Shown here in pieces: positions 39,625-49,034 of a DNA stretch of 64,000 nt. The stretch spans positions 179,312 to 243,311 of the forward strand of contig NZ_BSOA01000012.1 in NCBI RefSeq assembly GCF_030160275.1. Direction: 5' to 3'. Made by a program: the position numbers and the translations under genes. This stretch comes from Dyella flagellata (GTDB taxonomy: Bacteria > Pseudomonadota > Gammaproteobacteria > Xanthomonadales > Rhodanobacteraceae). The notes under the pieces were generated by a model. It did no database searches and was not told the origin of the DNA. It saw nothing but the letters and a program-made list of their open reading frames with translations. Numbering within the stretch: position 1 is the stretch's first letter; each line of letters starts with the position of its first letter.

Positions 39625-39813
39625 TGCCGCCGGCGCAAGGATGCGCCGTTTGGTTTGACATCCGTCAAAATCAGCCGCTATCGTTTGCCCGCGGTACAAG
39701 CCGCTACCGGACCCGCGGAAAGGGTTGAACCCACTTGTTTGCTAGCCAACCAGGCCAACCTTTGTGCAGCCGAGTTTGCGGGTCATCGGCGCTTTCTGCA
39801 CGGAGGTTTTCGT

Positions 39814-41469
39814 ATGAAGCGGCTTCCTGAGCGCCCGCAGCTCGACCATCTGAAGAAACAGGCCAAGGATCTGCTTGCTGGGTACCAGCAAGGCGATCCG
39901 GTAGCGTTTGCGCGTCTACGCGCATGCCTGCCGGCGGCTGCCGGCAAGGACGATCAAGCCATGACAGAACTCGGCTTGCGCCTGCATGATGCGCAATCGT
40001 GCCTGGCACGCGAATACGCTTTCCCGTCGTGGACCGAACTGAAGCATTTCGTGCTTGCGCGCAACGCGCAGGCGGTCGATCGCAACGAAACAATACGCAA
40101 CTGGTTGAGCTTGGTCTATGCGGGCCACATCAGTGGCGGCATGCATCAGGCAAGCCCAGCCGCCGCAGCACGCATGCTGGCGGAAAACCCAAGCCTGCCC
40201 GCTGACGATCCCTATCTGGCTTGTGCGATCGGTGAACTGGCGACGCTGCAAAAGACGCACAGCCAGGATCCTCGGTGGATTCATCGACCGGGCGGCCCGC
40301 TGCAATTACCGCCACTGGTGGCGATATGCCATTCGAGCTTGCTGCGGCTGCCCGAGTTCGCCGAACGCCTGCGCGCCTGTGCCAGCTTCCTGCTGGCCGC
40401 CGGTATCGACCCGAACCAGTCCGTCGCCAATCGTTGGGGGCAAGATTGGCCGGACCAGGCGTCCACGGCCGAACCGCTTTCCGCCTTGTACGGCGCAGCC
40501 GGTCAACATCACGACCCGCTACTGACCCAGCTGCTGCTCGATGCAGGCGCTAATCCCAACGATGGCGAATCGCTCTATCACTCACTGGAAAATCCCGCCT
40601 GCACTCGCCTATTGCTGAGCGCTGGTGCGCGCGTTACCGGCTCGAACGCACTCTATCGCGTGCTGGACATGGACAATCTCGAAGCCTTGCAACTGTTGCT
40701 TGCAGCGGGTGGCAATGCGAACGAACCGGCCGGCAGCAAGCCCACCTCCGACTGGGGTACCCCGCTGTTGTGGGCGATTCGCAGGCGTCGCTCCGCCGCC
40801 CATGTCCAAGCGTTGCTCGCCGCGGGTGCCAATCCTGCAGTGCGTACACCCGATGGCATCAGTGCATACGTCTTAGCACTGCGCTTTGGTCTCATGGATG
40901 TCGCCACGCTGCTACGGCAAACCGAAAGCGGCGCATCGCTATCGATGAGCGAACGCTTTGTCGCAGCCTGCGCTGCCAACGATGCCGCTACGGCACGTCA
41001 GCTGCTCGCCAAACAGCCAGACCTGCTCCAGACCTTGTCCGACACGCAACAGCGACTGTTGCCGGAGCTGGCGGCGCAAGCTTGCAATGACGCCGTGAAG
41101 CTCATGATCCAATTGGGCTGGCCCATTACTGTACGCGGTGGCGATTGGGACGCTTCGGCGCTCAATCACGCAGTGTTCCGCGGCGACACCGAACTCACCC
41201 GCTTCCTGCTCGAACACGGTGCCAGCTGGCAAGAGCAACAGGGTTTCGGCGACAACGCTTGCGGAACCCTGGCCTGGGCCTCAACCAATCTGCCCGAAGG
41301 CGCCGGTGACTGGCTGGGGTGCGCTGCCATCTTGCGCGCCCATGGCATGCCGGCAGCAGCAGCAGCGAGTCCTTCCGGCAAGGATGGCGTGACGGTCGCC
41401 GGCAGCCCCTACTGGTTCTCCGATGAGGTCACAGACTTTCTGCTTGGTCCGGCGGACGAGACAAGCTAG
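39814..41469 (+). CDS. Ankyrin-repeat protein
   Basis: 551 residues from the ATG at 39814, with GGAGG 9 bases upstream; the frame opens earlier. No signal peptide. Ankyrin-like repeats occur through about 200-500: LTQLLLDAGANPNDGESLYHS, ARLLL..AGARVTG, LQLLLAAGGNANEPAG, VQALLAAGANPAVRTPDG, LTRFLLEHGASW. It is similar in layout to long stand-alone bacterial ankyrin proteins; the N-terminal 100 residues (LKKQAKDLLAGYQQGD) are helical. Protein-protein interaction is expected; partner unknown. Confidence 0.8.
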   Translation: MKRLPERPQLDHLKKQAKDLLAGYQQGDPVAFARLRACLPAAAGKDDQAMTELGLRLHDAQSCLAREYAFPSWTELKHFVLARNAQAVDRNETIRNWLSLVYAGHISGGMHQASPAAAARMLAENPSLPADDPYLACAIGELATLQKTHSQDPRWIHRPGGPLQLPPLVAICHSSLLRLPEFAERLRACASFLLAAGIDPNQSVANRWGQDWPDQASTAEPLSALYGAAGQHHDPLLTQLLLDAGANPNDGESLYHSLENPACTRLLLSAGARVTGSNALYRVLDMDNLEALQLLLAAGGNANEPAGSKPTSDWGTPLLWAIRRRRSAAHVQALLAAGANPAVRTPDGISAYVLALRFGLMDVATLLRQTESGASLSMSERFVAACAANDAATARQLLAKQPDLLQTLSDTQQRLLPELAAQACNDAVKLMIQLGWPITVRGGDWDASALNHAVFRGDTELTRFLLEHGASWQEQQGFGDNACGTLAWASTNLPEGAGDWLGCAAILRAHGMPAAAAASPSGKDGVTVAGSPYWFSDEVTDFLLGPADETS

Positions 41470-41617
41470 CGAAGCAACACGTCAGGAACCCCGAGCCGAG
41501 CGAATGATGCTTGGCCCGGGTTATATTTTGGGACGTCCCCGGGGTGCGCATCCGCAAGTGAAAAGCCTGTCAATGAAGCCAAGAAGCTTGGCCAAGCCCC
41601 GCCTCCAGGACACAGCC

Positions 41618-42646
41618 ATGACTCAGCGCCATGTTCATCGCAAGCTCGCGTTACCTGCCATAACCGCAATTGCGCTGCTCGTTTCGCAGTCGGCCAGCAG
41701 CGGTACCGCCAAGGGCCATTTGCCGTTGACGACGGTGGCCGATGTGCCCCTGACCGGCGGGACTACACGCTGGGACTACGCAAGTCTGGACCGGAGCACT
41801 CACCGCCTTTACCTGGCACACCTCGGGGACAGCGTAGTCACCGTCTTCGACACGCACAACCGCAAGGTCGTCGCGGACGTGGCCAACGTCAGCGATGTGC
41901 ACGGCGTGTTATTCGTGCCTCAACTGCACCGCCTCTACGCTTCGGCCACAGGCACTGATGAGGTGGTAGCGATCGATCCGGATACCTTGAAGATTACCGC
42001 ACGCGTGCCGGCGGGCAACTATCCCGATGGCATGGCATACGCTCCTGAGGTACATAAGCTCTACGTATCCGATGAGCACGGTCGGACCGATACGGTGATC
42101 GATGTGCGCACGAACAAGCGCGTGGCCACGATTCCCCTGGGCGGCGAAGTAGGCAACACTCAATACGATTCGGTGTCCAGGCATATTTTTGCGAACGTGC
42201 AGACCCGTGAACAGCTAGTGGAGATTGATCCGACCACCGATCAAGTGATCAGCCGGATCGACTTGCCTGGTGCGGAGGGCAACCACGGGCTATATATCGA
42301 CCCGTCCACGCGGCTTGCGTTCATCGCCTGCGAGGACAACGACAAGCTGATCGTGCTGGATCTTGCCACGCGGCGCATTCTGTCGAGCTTCGATGTAGCC
42401 AAGGATCCGGATGTGCTGGCCTTCGACTCCGCGCTAGGTTGGCTCTACGTCGCGGGGGAATCCGGCGAGGTTTCGGTGTTCCGCGTGCAAGGCCATTCGG
42501 TCAGCCTGTTGGGCACCTCCATGCTGGGCCCCAATGCCCACGTCGTCGCTGTGGACGAAACCACCCATCAGGCTTATTTTCCGCTCAAGTCCGTGGCAGG
42601 CAGACCTCAGCTGCGAATCACCAAGCCCAGCCAGGCTACCCCCTAA
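41618..42646 (+). CDS. YVTN/YncE-type beta-propeller exported protein
   Basis: 342 residues from the ATG at 41618 with AGGA 9 bases upstream. A signal peptide is present (ALPAITAIALLVSQSASS). The mature protein is a seven-bladed propeller with repeated DTHNRKVVADV, DPDTLKITARVPAGNYPDG, DVRTNKRVATIPLGGE, DPTTDQVISRIDLPGAEG, DLATRRILSSFDV. YncE-like proteins bind DNA or scaffold redox partners in the periplasm; the role here is unknown. It is followed by a small DUF3147-like gene 28 bases later. Confidence 0.85.
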   Translation: MTQRHVHRKLALPAITAIALLVSQSASSGTAKGHLPLTTVADVPLTGGTTRWDYASLDRSTHRLYLAHLGDSVVTVFDTHNRKVVADVANVSDVHGVLFVPQLHRLYASATGTDEVVAIDPDTLKITARVPAGNYPDGMAYAPEVHKLYVSDEHGRTDTVIDVRTNKRVATIPLGGEVGNTQYDSVSRHIFANVQTREQLVEIDPTTDQVISRIDLPGAEGNHGLYIDPSTRLAFIACEDNDKLIVLDLATRRILSSFDVAKDPDVLAFDSALGWLYVAGESGEVSVFRVQGHSVSLLGTSMLGPNAHVVAVDETTHQAYFPLKSVAGRPQLRITKPSQATP

Positions 42647-42674
42647 TCCCATCGGCCCCGCCCAAAGCCTGCCC

Positions 42675-43025
42675 ATGCCCTGGATCATCACCAAGTATCT
42701 GATCACTGCCGCGATCGTGGTCGCGGTATCCGAAGTGGCCAAGCGCAGCGATCGCCTGGGTGCGCTGCTGGCATCGCTGCCGCTGGTCACGCTGCTGGCC
42801 CTGACCTGGCTGCATGTCGAAAAGCAGCCCGCCTCGAAAATCACCAACCATGCCTGGTATACGTTCTGGTATGTGGTACCCACACTGCCGATGTTCCTGG
42901 CCTTTCCGTCCTTGTACACCCGCTTCGGCTTCTGGCCGGCGCTGGGGCTGAGCGCGCTGATCACCATCATCTCGTTCGTGCTGTTCGCCTTCGCGGTCAA
43001 ACCCTTCGGCATCAAATTGCTTTGA
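42675..43025 (+). CDS. DUF3147 family membrane protein
   Basis: 116 residues from the ATG at 42675. Four hydrophobic helices (WIITKYLITAAIVVAVSEVA, LGALLASLPLVTLLALTW, VVPTLPMFLAFPSLY, ALGLSALITIISFVLFAFAV) agree with the DUF3147 pattern (ITKYLITAAIVVAVSEVAKRSDRLGALLASLP). Inner membrane. Function unknown. Confidence 0.8.
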   Translation: MPWIITKYLITAAIVVAVSEVAKRSDRLGALLASLPLVTLLALTWLHVEKQPASKITNHAWYTFWYVVPTLPMFLAFPSLYTRFGFWPALGLSALITIISFVLFAFAVKPFGIKLL

Positions 43026-43410
43026 TCGCCCTGGCCAAGGGCGCACCCATTAGCCGTCAAGGAATGTGAACACCGCCAAAAGTTGATCCCGTTTATGCGG
43101 ATCGGCCATAAGTACGATTAATCACACAAGTCAGACATGACCTTCACGGCCACGGTCCAGGCTATTCGTGCTTGAGCTTCACAAAACCCATCGCAACGAT
43201 TCGCCTTATTTTGCAGATCTCCCGGCGTCGACGTCGCTGCTGCGCGACCTCCCTCAAAAGACACCGCTTCGACAAACCATTGACGGCCCGGTGTGAGCTT
43301 GCGTTGCCGTCGATTCGTGACAACCGCTTTATAAGTTTTTCATAGCCGCCCTAAGAGTCTTCATGGCCGAGCTCGCACGTTCATGAATATCCACGTGACT
43401 AGGAACCGGC
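43026..43410. other. 385-base intergenic region before the monooxygenase operon
   Basis: No gene longer than about a dozen codons is supported here. A TTATAAG-like segment near 43330 and an ATG-proximal AGGAA fit a promoter and Shine-Dalgarno for the downstream operon, but no strong signature or hairpin was seen. Confidence 0.4.
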
Positions 43411-44874
43411 ATGGCCAAGCAAGCAATGACTTTGATCGGTGGTGGTCCAGTGGGAGCCTTGCTCGCCCGGCTGTTGGCGATGCGCGGTTTTGCGGTGCAA
43501 GTGTTCGAAAAGCGCGCCGATCCGCGACGCGTTACAGGCTTCTCGCGTGGCCGCACGATCAACCTGGCCATTGCCGAGCGCGGTTTGCAGGCGTTACGCG
43601 TGGCCGAACTTGCCGAACATGCGCTGCAGCGATCGGTGATGATGCGTGGCCGCATGGTGCATCCGCTGCACGGAGCTTCCGGACTGCAGCGTTATGGCGT
43701 GGACGACAGCGAAGTGATCTGGTCGATTTCACGCAATGGCCTCAATACGTTGCTGCTCGATGCTGCGGAAGCGGCCGGCGCCAAGTTCCACTTTGGCCAG
43801 ATGCTGGCGGCTGCCGATATCGATGCGCAACGCATCACGCTGGCCGATGAGACTGGCATGATGCGCGAGCATGACGCAGGCGTGCTGATCGGCGCTGACG
43901 GCGCTGGCTCCGCCTTGCGGGCCAGCATGAATCTGCACCGGCCGCTCGGCATTCGGGTCGAGCCACTGGGCCATGGCTACAAAGAGCTGGAAATTCCGCC
44001 CAGCGCCGGCGCCTATCCTTTCGCCATCGAACCCCATGCGCTGCACATCTGGCCTCGCGGCCGTCACATGTGCATCGCAACGCCGAATATCAGCGGCAGC
44101 TTCAACGTCACGCTGTTCCTGCCCACGCATGGGCCTCATCCCAGCTTCGATACGGCACCCGACGCTGCGGCCGCCGCAGCCCTGTTCCAGCAGGAGTTCC
44201 CCGATCTGTTGCCGCGGATGCCGCGATTTGCGGAGGATTACGATGGCCATCCGGTCGGCAAGCTTTCCACGCTCTATCTCGATCGCTGGCATATCGATGG
44301 CCGCGCCCTGCTGGTCGGCGACGCGGCACATGCCATCGCACCTTTTCATGGCCAGGGCATGAACTGCGGCTTCGAAGACACCCTGGCTCTGGCCGACCTG
44401 CTGGCGAACTCCCACCGCGATACGGCCGATGCCTTTGCGCAGTTCCAGCACCTGCGCAAGCCCAATGCCGATGCCATTGCGGCCATGACGCTGGAAAACT
44501 ACGTTGAAATGCGCGACTCGGTCGCCGATCCGCACTATGTGGCGAAGCTTGAACTCGGTGCACGGCTGACTCGATGGGCGCCACAGCATTTCATGTCGCG
44601 CTACCGCATGGTCACCTTTACCCAGCTTCCCTACGCTTACGCCTATGAGCGTGGTCGCGCGCAGGATCAATTGCTGGAACGCTTGCTGCGCGATGCCCCC
44701 AATCCTGCCGCTGTATCGATGGATACGGCGGTATCCGCCCTGCGAGCCACTCTTTCGCCACTCTCCTTGCCTTGCCTGGGTGCAGGCCCCATGGGCGCAG
44801 AGCGCGCCGCACGTCCGCACCCCATGCTGCCCCTGCCTACGCGTACGCTTGAGTCGACTGCGGGTCTAGCATGA
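43411..44874 (+). CDS. kmo: Kynurenine 3-monooxygenase-like FAD hydroxylase
   Basis: 487 residues, ATG at 43411 with AGGAA. Class A flavoprotein hydroxylase: the dinucleotide motif is GGGPVGALLARLLAMRG (9-25); the kynurenine-monooxygenase block SRGRTINLAIAERG follows at about 45-58; GHGYKELEIPP, HIWPRGRHMCIATPN and GSFNVTLFLP are typical of KMO substrate-binding strands; the FAD motif GDAAHAIAPFHGQGMNCGFED lies at about 305. It adds a hydroxyl to kynurenine or a similar aryl amine using NADPH and O2. No other kynurenine-pathway gene is nearby. Its TGA overlaps the ATG of the following ligase gene by four bases, suggesting a shared product pathway rather than simple tryptophan breakdown. Confidence 0.88.
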   Translation: MAKQAMTLIGGGPVGALLARLLAMRGFAVQVFEKRADPRRVTGFSRGRTINLAIAERGLQALRVAELAEHALQRSVMMRGRMVHPLHGASGLQRYGVDDSEVIWSISRNGLNTLLLDAAEAAGAKFHFGQMLAAADIDAQRITLADETGMMREHDAGVLIGADGAGSALRASMNLHRPLGIRVEPLGHGYKELEIPPSAGAYPFAIEPHALHIWPRGRHMCIATPNISGSFNVTLFLPTHGPHPSFDTAPDAAAAAALFQQEFPDLLPRMPRFAEDYDGHPVGKLSTLYLDRWHIDGRALLVGDAAHAIAPFHGQGMNCGFEDTLALADLLANSHRDTADAFAQFQHLRKPNADAIAAMTLENYVEMRDSVADPHYVAKLELGARLTRWAPQHFMSRYRMVTFTQLPYAYAYERGRAQDQLLERLLRDAPNPAAVSMDTAVSALRATLSPLSLPCLGAGPMGAERAARPHPMLPLPTRTLESTAGLA

Positions 44875-46352
44875 ATACCTGGCTTTTTGGGTGGCCGCCA
44901 GAGACGCCCAGAACCAGCAGGAAGACTTATCTTCAGACCAGCCCCTATGCCGGTGCCGCCGATTTTTCCTGCCTGGCATCGCGCTGCGCCAACCGCAGCT
45001 CCATCGATCATGTCTCGCTCGCCGATCTTTTGCGCAATGCCTTCGTTTATCCGCCGCACACCATCTATCGGGATGTAAAGAACGTTGCCACCGGCTTCGC
45101 CTTGCCGCACGGCATGGAAGACGAGCTGCGTTTTCACTTTGCCTATCAGTCGACTTCGGCCCTGTCGCGGCCGCCTTCGGGTGCGGTAAGTGACGAGATC
45201 CTGTTGAACACTTACCACCAGCTCCTTGTTCGTGCAGTGGAACAAAGCACGGCCAACATGCGCAACCCTTGGCATTTGCAAAGCGGCGGCAAGGATTCCA
45301 CCTCGCTGGCCATCGCCCTCGCGGACGCGCGCCCGGATACCACCTGCATCACTTATCTGGGCGGCAAGGAGGAGAACGAAATCGAATCCGCGCGATTCGT
45401 GGCCAACCAGCTTGGCCTGCGCCATGAAGGCTTGGTATGCGACCCGGTGCGGGCTTACGACCGTTACCTGGCCATGGCGCCACGCATGCCGCTGCTCACC
45501 GCCGACTTTGCGACCTTGTCTTACGCGGATCTCGCCGCCGAGATCAGTCATCAGCAAGGCGATGGCATCATCGATGGCTTGGGCGTGGACCCGTACATTG
45601 GCTCGCCCTTGCACCTCAAGGACCACCTGCTTGGGCTGATTGCCAGAGGCGTGCGCATGCCTGGCGCATGGCTCAAGCACCCGCTCGTCCGTCGCAGTTT
45701 CAGGCTGTGCTTTACACTCGGCACGCTGCAGATGAACGCGTTCGAACGCCATTTTCCGGGCTCCCGTTTCAGCGACGACGAAGTGGATGAACTGCTCGGC
45801 TGGCATGTATCCAGCTATTCGCGCAAGCGCATGGAAGCGTTCCAGGAGGACATGCAATCGGCGCGGTCGGCCGAAGCCGTGCGCCGGATCGTGCTGGTCG
45901 TGCTGGAGGCGGCCGGTTTCGCCAAGGGCATGTATCCGGCGCAAGCCATGGGCTTGAAGCTGGCCTACCCGTATTGCGATCGGCTGCTTTGCGACTGGAT
46001 TTTCAACGACGTCCCGGACGATCGCCTTATCGGCCCCCGCGGCGAGAGCAAGGTCTTGATGCGCCGACACATCGCGCGCCACTTTGACCGGCTGCCTTAC
46101 GTAAAAGCCAAGGGCTCGTTCCGCTTCGATGTGCAGGGTTTGGCCAAGCGGCGCTTCGAGCAGGTCCACGCTTTCGCCTTGCAGGCATGCGAACTTCTAC
46201 CTGGCGCACCGAAATGGCTGGAACAGCACCGGCATTGCCTGGACAACAAGTTTTTCGCGTCCAAGTTCTATCTGCTGGCGGTGACGCTGCCGTGGCTGAT
46301 AGCTCATCTGGATGACCCCACAGGGGGGGATGCGCCCTCCTCCCCTCGCTAG
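44871..46352 (+). CDS. Asparagine-synthase-like ATP-dependent amidoligase
   Basis: 493 residues, ATG at 44871, overlapping the monooxygenase stop (ATGA). The N-terminal 130 residues are not a recognisable glutaminase domain, and no N-terminal Cys nucleophile is present. The PP-loop ATPase signature is SGGKDS at 138-143, followed by ITYLGGKEENE and DGLGVDPYIGSP, as in the synthetase half of asparagine synthase B. C-terminal helices run to about 480. It should adenylate a carboxylate and couple it to an amine. Relatives make beta-lactams, lasso-peptide rings or amide-linked small molecules. The tight coupling to the monooxygenase suggests joint action on one small molecule. Confidence 0.85.
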   Translation: MNTWLFGWPPETPRTSRKTYLQTSPYAGAADFSCLASRCANRSSIDHVSLADLLRNAFVYPPHTIYRDVKNVATGFALPHGMEDELRFHFAYQSTSALSRPPSGAVSDEILLNTYHQLLVRAVEQSTANMRNPWHLQSGGKDSTSLAIALADARPDTTCITYLGGKEENEIESARFVANQLGLRHEGLVCDPVRAYDRYLAMAPRMPLLTADFATLSYADLAAEISHQQGDGIIDGLGVDPYIGSPLHLKDHLLGLIARGVRMPGAWLKHPLVRRSFRLCFTLGTLQMNAFERHFPGSRFSDDEVDELLGWHVSSYSRKRMEAFQEDMQSARSAEAVRRIVLVVLEAAGFAKGMYPAQAMGLKLAYPYCDRLLCDWIFNDVPDDRLIGPRGESKVLMRRHIARHFDRLPYVKAKGSFRFDVQGLAKRRFEQVHAFALQACELLPGAPKWLEQHRHCLDNKFFASKFYLLAVTLPWLIAHLDDPTGGDAPSSPR

Positions 46353-46374
46353 CTTTTTTATCGGCTCACACCGC

Positions 46375-47610
46375 CTAGGGCTTGGACGGTGCGATCCTCA
46401 GCAAGGTCCCATTGCGGTCTTCGGTAACCAACAGGCTTCCGTCCTGCATTTCCACCAGCGATACGGGCGCCCCCATGGGATGATCGCCCGGCGCGCTGCT
46501 CCAGCCCCAAACCAGGTCCTGCGGCTCGCCGCGCGGACGAAGCTTTTCATCCAGCGCCAGACTGACGACGCGGTGCCCCAGGTTGCGGTAGCCGTGATAG
46601 CCGATGATCAAATGGCGCTGCTGACCCGGCAGGGCATGACCGTGGTAGATCAGCATGCCCAGCGGCGCGGCATGCGGTGGTAACAAGCGCGCCGGCACCG
46701 CTTTCTTGCTGCAGTCGTACTGTGCGTATTCGGGGCTCGGGCGATCGTTGTCGAAGCAATACGGCCAACCGTAGTCAGCCCCGGCGACCAGGTAATCAAG
46801 TGTATCGTGAGGAAGTTCCTCGTCTGAAAGCCTGGGGTCGATCGCGTTGATGGCGTCGCGTGCGTTGACGGCATCGATGACTTGCCCGTTTTCGCCTACC
46901 GCCAGCGCCATGCTGTTGCGCAAGCCCCGCGCGAATACCGGCAACCGCACGGCATCCAGTGGCTCTCCTGTCCCCAGCTTCGCACTCAACACGGCTCCGC
47001 GTGGCGGCGTTTCCTGGGTCTCGGGACACACCGCCGGCCGGGACGGCTTGCCCAGATCCTGGTCGCAATTGTCGCTGGCGCTACCTACGTTGATATACAG
47101 CGTCCCATCCGGCGCCAGCGCCATCGCCGGCAGCGGATGGCGGCCGGTAATGGGAAGATTCACCACCACGTCGCGTACGCTTGCAGCCGGGTTGGCCGCC
47201 TCGGGGTCGACGCTGATGATGCGGCCGGCCAGGCCAATCAGCAGCCGTTTGTCCGGCGTCAGCAAGATCGCATTGGGCCGGTCTAGCCGATCGAGCAGCA
47301 CTTCAGGGGGCTGATGGCCACGCAGCCGCAACAGCCTGCCTTTGTCGGCAACCCAGTCTCCGTTGTCGACTACGTAAATATCGTTGCCCAGCGTGGCCAC
47401 GCCACGTGGAAAACCCAGATGCTGCGCCACCAGGCCAACACAGACCCCCGGGGCGGTCTGCAGGTTGACGCGCGGGTAATCGCCACAGTGGCCCGTAGTC
47501 TGATAGCCCTGGCGGGCTTGCGCCGCAGGCGCGGCACCGAGCGCGAATACGGCGCAAACGGCAAGACCGCCAAGAAGATGGCGCCAACGACTGTCATCAT
47601 GACGACTCAT
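46375..47610 (-). CDS. PQQ-dependent sugar dehydrogenase-like protein
   Basis: About 411 residues from the ATG at 47610; an ATG 12 bases earlier also has a purine-rich lead. A signal peptide (LAVCAVFALGAAPAAQA) sends it to the periplasm. The rest is a GDH/sorbosone-type six-bladed propeller: VATLGNDIYVVDNG, MALAPDGTLYINVGSASDNCDQ, FARGLRNSMALAVGENGQV, DYGWPYCFDNDRP, PLGMLIYHGHALPGQ, DLVWGWS and SLLVTEDRNGTLLRI. It probably oxidises sugars or aldoses with PQQ. It overlaps nothing but is 59 bases from the acyltransferase stop on its 5' side. Confidence 0.82.
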   Translation of the reverse strand: MSRHDDSRWRHLLGGLAVCAVFALGAAPAAQARQGYQTTGHCGDYPRVNLQTAPGVCVGLVAQHLGFPRGVATLGNDIYVVDNGDWVADKGRLLRLRGHQPPEVLLDRLDRPNAILLTPDKRLLIGLAGRIISVDPEAANPAASVRDVVVNLPITGRHPLPAMALAPDGTLYINVGSASDNCDQDLGKPSRPAVCPETQETPPRGAVLSAKLGTGEPLDAVRLPVFARGLRNSMALAVGENGQVIDAVNARDAINAIDPRLSDEELPHDTLDYLVAGADYGWPYCFDNDRPSPEYAQYDCSKKAVPARLLPPHAAPLGMLIYHGHALPGQQRHLIIGYHGYRNLGHRVVSLALDEKLRPRGEPQDLVWGWSSAPGDHPMGAPVSLVEMQDGSLLVTEDRNGTLLRIAPSKP

Positions 47611-47668
47611 AGCATTCCCCATTTCATCCCTAAATGCGCTGCGCCCCCCGGCGCCTACGCATACTAGT

Positions 47669-48928
47669 TCAATCCACCGCTTGAACCCCATCCCTGGCGG
47701 CGAGTTCCTGAGCAAACTCCCGCGACTCGGCGCCGCGCTGCGCGAAACGGCGGCGCAACCATCGATTCAGCGGATCGCCACAGAACCGGGCAGCAACCCA
47801 GGCCAGCATCGCGGACAAAATGAAAAACATCGCAAGCACAGGCAGCTTGTGCCCTGCCGTCATTGCAGCCCTCGGCACCAGTTCCGCGATGATGCCTAGC
47901 ACCACGATATGGAACAGGTACAGTTCGTAGCTGTGTGCGCCTAGCCATGCCATGGGGCCTCCCCATCGACGGGAGTAGCGGCCAGCGGGAAGCCGGGACA
48001 CGGCGATTAGAAACAGCGCCGTTGCGATACCCAGGAATGTGGCTCCGAGCGCCTCATGGCCGTTGATGCCTTGCATATAGATCGAAGCCATCGCCACGCA
48101 GGCCAAAACGGCAAGGCTCCAGCGCAGCGCGTTCGGCCACTGCAGGTTTTTTGCGACGACAGCCGCCACGCAGCCGTAGGCCAGCATATCGACGCAAGCC
48201 ACGTTGCCATACATGAAAAACAGTTCGTCGTCCTGGTGCAGGCCACGGTAGATCGGCGCCACCATCACACAAAGACTTGCCAGGGCAATCAGTTGCCAAC
48301 GTCGCCGTGCGATCACCAGCACCAACGGAAACAGCAGATAGAACACTTCTTCCACCGACAGCGACCAGTAGATGTTCATCGCATAGTTGAAGTAGCCCAC
48401 CCCTTGCATAAGCATGTTATGCCAGAACGTAAGCACCGACAGGTCCGCGATCAGGAAGAACCCGTTGCCCAGGTTGGTGCCGCGATGGATGTTGGAGAAA
48501 TGAGATAGCCCAGCCAGACCCAGCGCAGTGATGATCGCCAAGGCCACGACGACCAATGGGTAGAGTCTGAAAAAGCGCAGCTTATAGAAATGTACGCTGT
48601 CGATGCCGGCGAGCGAGCTATAGCGACCTAGGATGTTGGACGTGATCAGGAAGCCCGAAATCACGAAGAACATGTCGACGCCGTAATTGCCGTTATAGAA
48701 GATGGCCCGCAAGGTTGGGATCGAAATCCACGCCTGCAGCGGACTGGTCTGCAGATGATAGGCCAGGCTGTAATGCAGCAACATCACCAGCATGATGGAG
48801 ATGCCGCGCAAGATGTCGATATAAAGATTGCGTCCCGCGTTTTCGGCAGTCGAAATTGCGGAAGAACTCACCCGGTGGTTGCCATTGGACCGGACAACGT
48901 CGCTGGAACCACCAAATGCGTCAGGCAT
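47669..48928 (-). CDS. Acyltransferase family 3 membrane protein
   Basis: 419 residues from the ATG at 48928, selected by AAGGAA 7 bases upstream. It has about ten TM helices and the AT3 signature: YIDILRGISIMLVMLLHYSL with the catalytic-type Arg and His, NYGVDMFFVISGFLIT, FYKLRFFRLYPL, and IYWSLSVEEVFYLLFPL. It transfers acyl groups to surface sugars such as O-antigen or exopolysaccharide. No glycan gene cluster lies next to it. The C-terminus is basic. Confidence 0.88.
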   Translation of the reverse strand: MPDAFGGSSDVVRSNGNHRVSSSAISTAENAGRNLYIDILRGISIMLVMLLHYSLAYHLQTSPLQAWISIPTLRAIFYNGNYGVDMFFVISGFLITSNILGRYSSLAGIDSVHFYKLRFFRLYPLVVVALAIITALGLAGLSHFSNIHRGTNLGNGFFLIADLSVLTFWHNMLMQGVGYFNYAMNIYWSLSVEEVFYLLFPLVLVIARRRWQLIALASLCVMVAPIYRGLHQDDELFFMYGNVACVDMLAYGCVAAVVAKNLQWPNALRWSLAVLACVAMASIYMQGINGHEALGATFLGIATALFLIAVSRLPAGRYSRRWGGPMAWLGAHSYELYLFHIVVLGIIAELVPRAAMTAGHKLPVLAMFFILSAMLAWVAARFCGDPLNRWLRRRFAQRGAESREFAQELAARDGVQAVD

Positions 48929-48984
48929 GCACGTTCCTTGTGAAGATGGCCAACGGCGACTACCTGGATGATAGTCCAAAGAAG

Positions 48985-49009
48985 AGCTGGGATTACCATC
49001 CCAGCCTAC
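48985..49009. repeat. Half copy of the GTAGGCTGGGAT palindrome
   Basis: Only the right half, GAGCTGGGATTACCATCCCA then GCCTAC, is present. It lies between the 49035 gene and the acyltransferase start. Confidence 0.8.
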
Positions 49010-49034
49010 TCAAGTCGGCGGTACGCTCGCGGGA

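Noticed and set aside
44667..46169. 500-codon minus-strand ORF
   Set aside because: Antisense of the asparagine-synthase-like gene, which has clear motifs.
44871..46352. Lasso-peptide cyclase
   Set aside because: No lasso precursor or B1/B2 protein is adjacent; coupling to a monooxygenase suggests small-molecule ligation instead.
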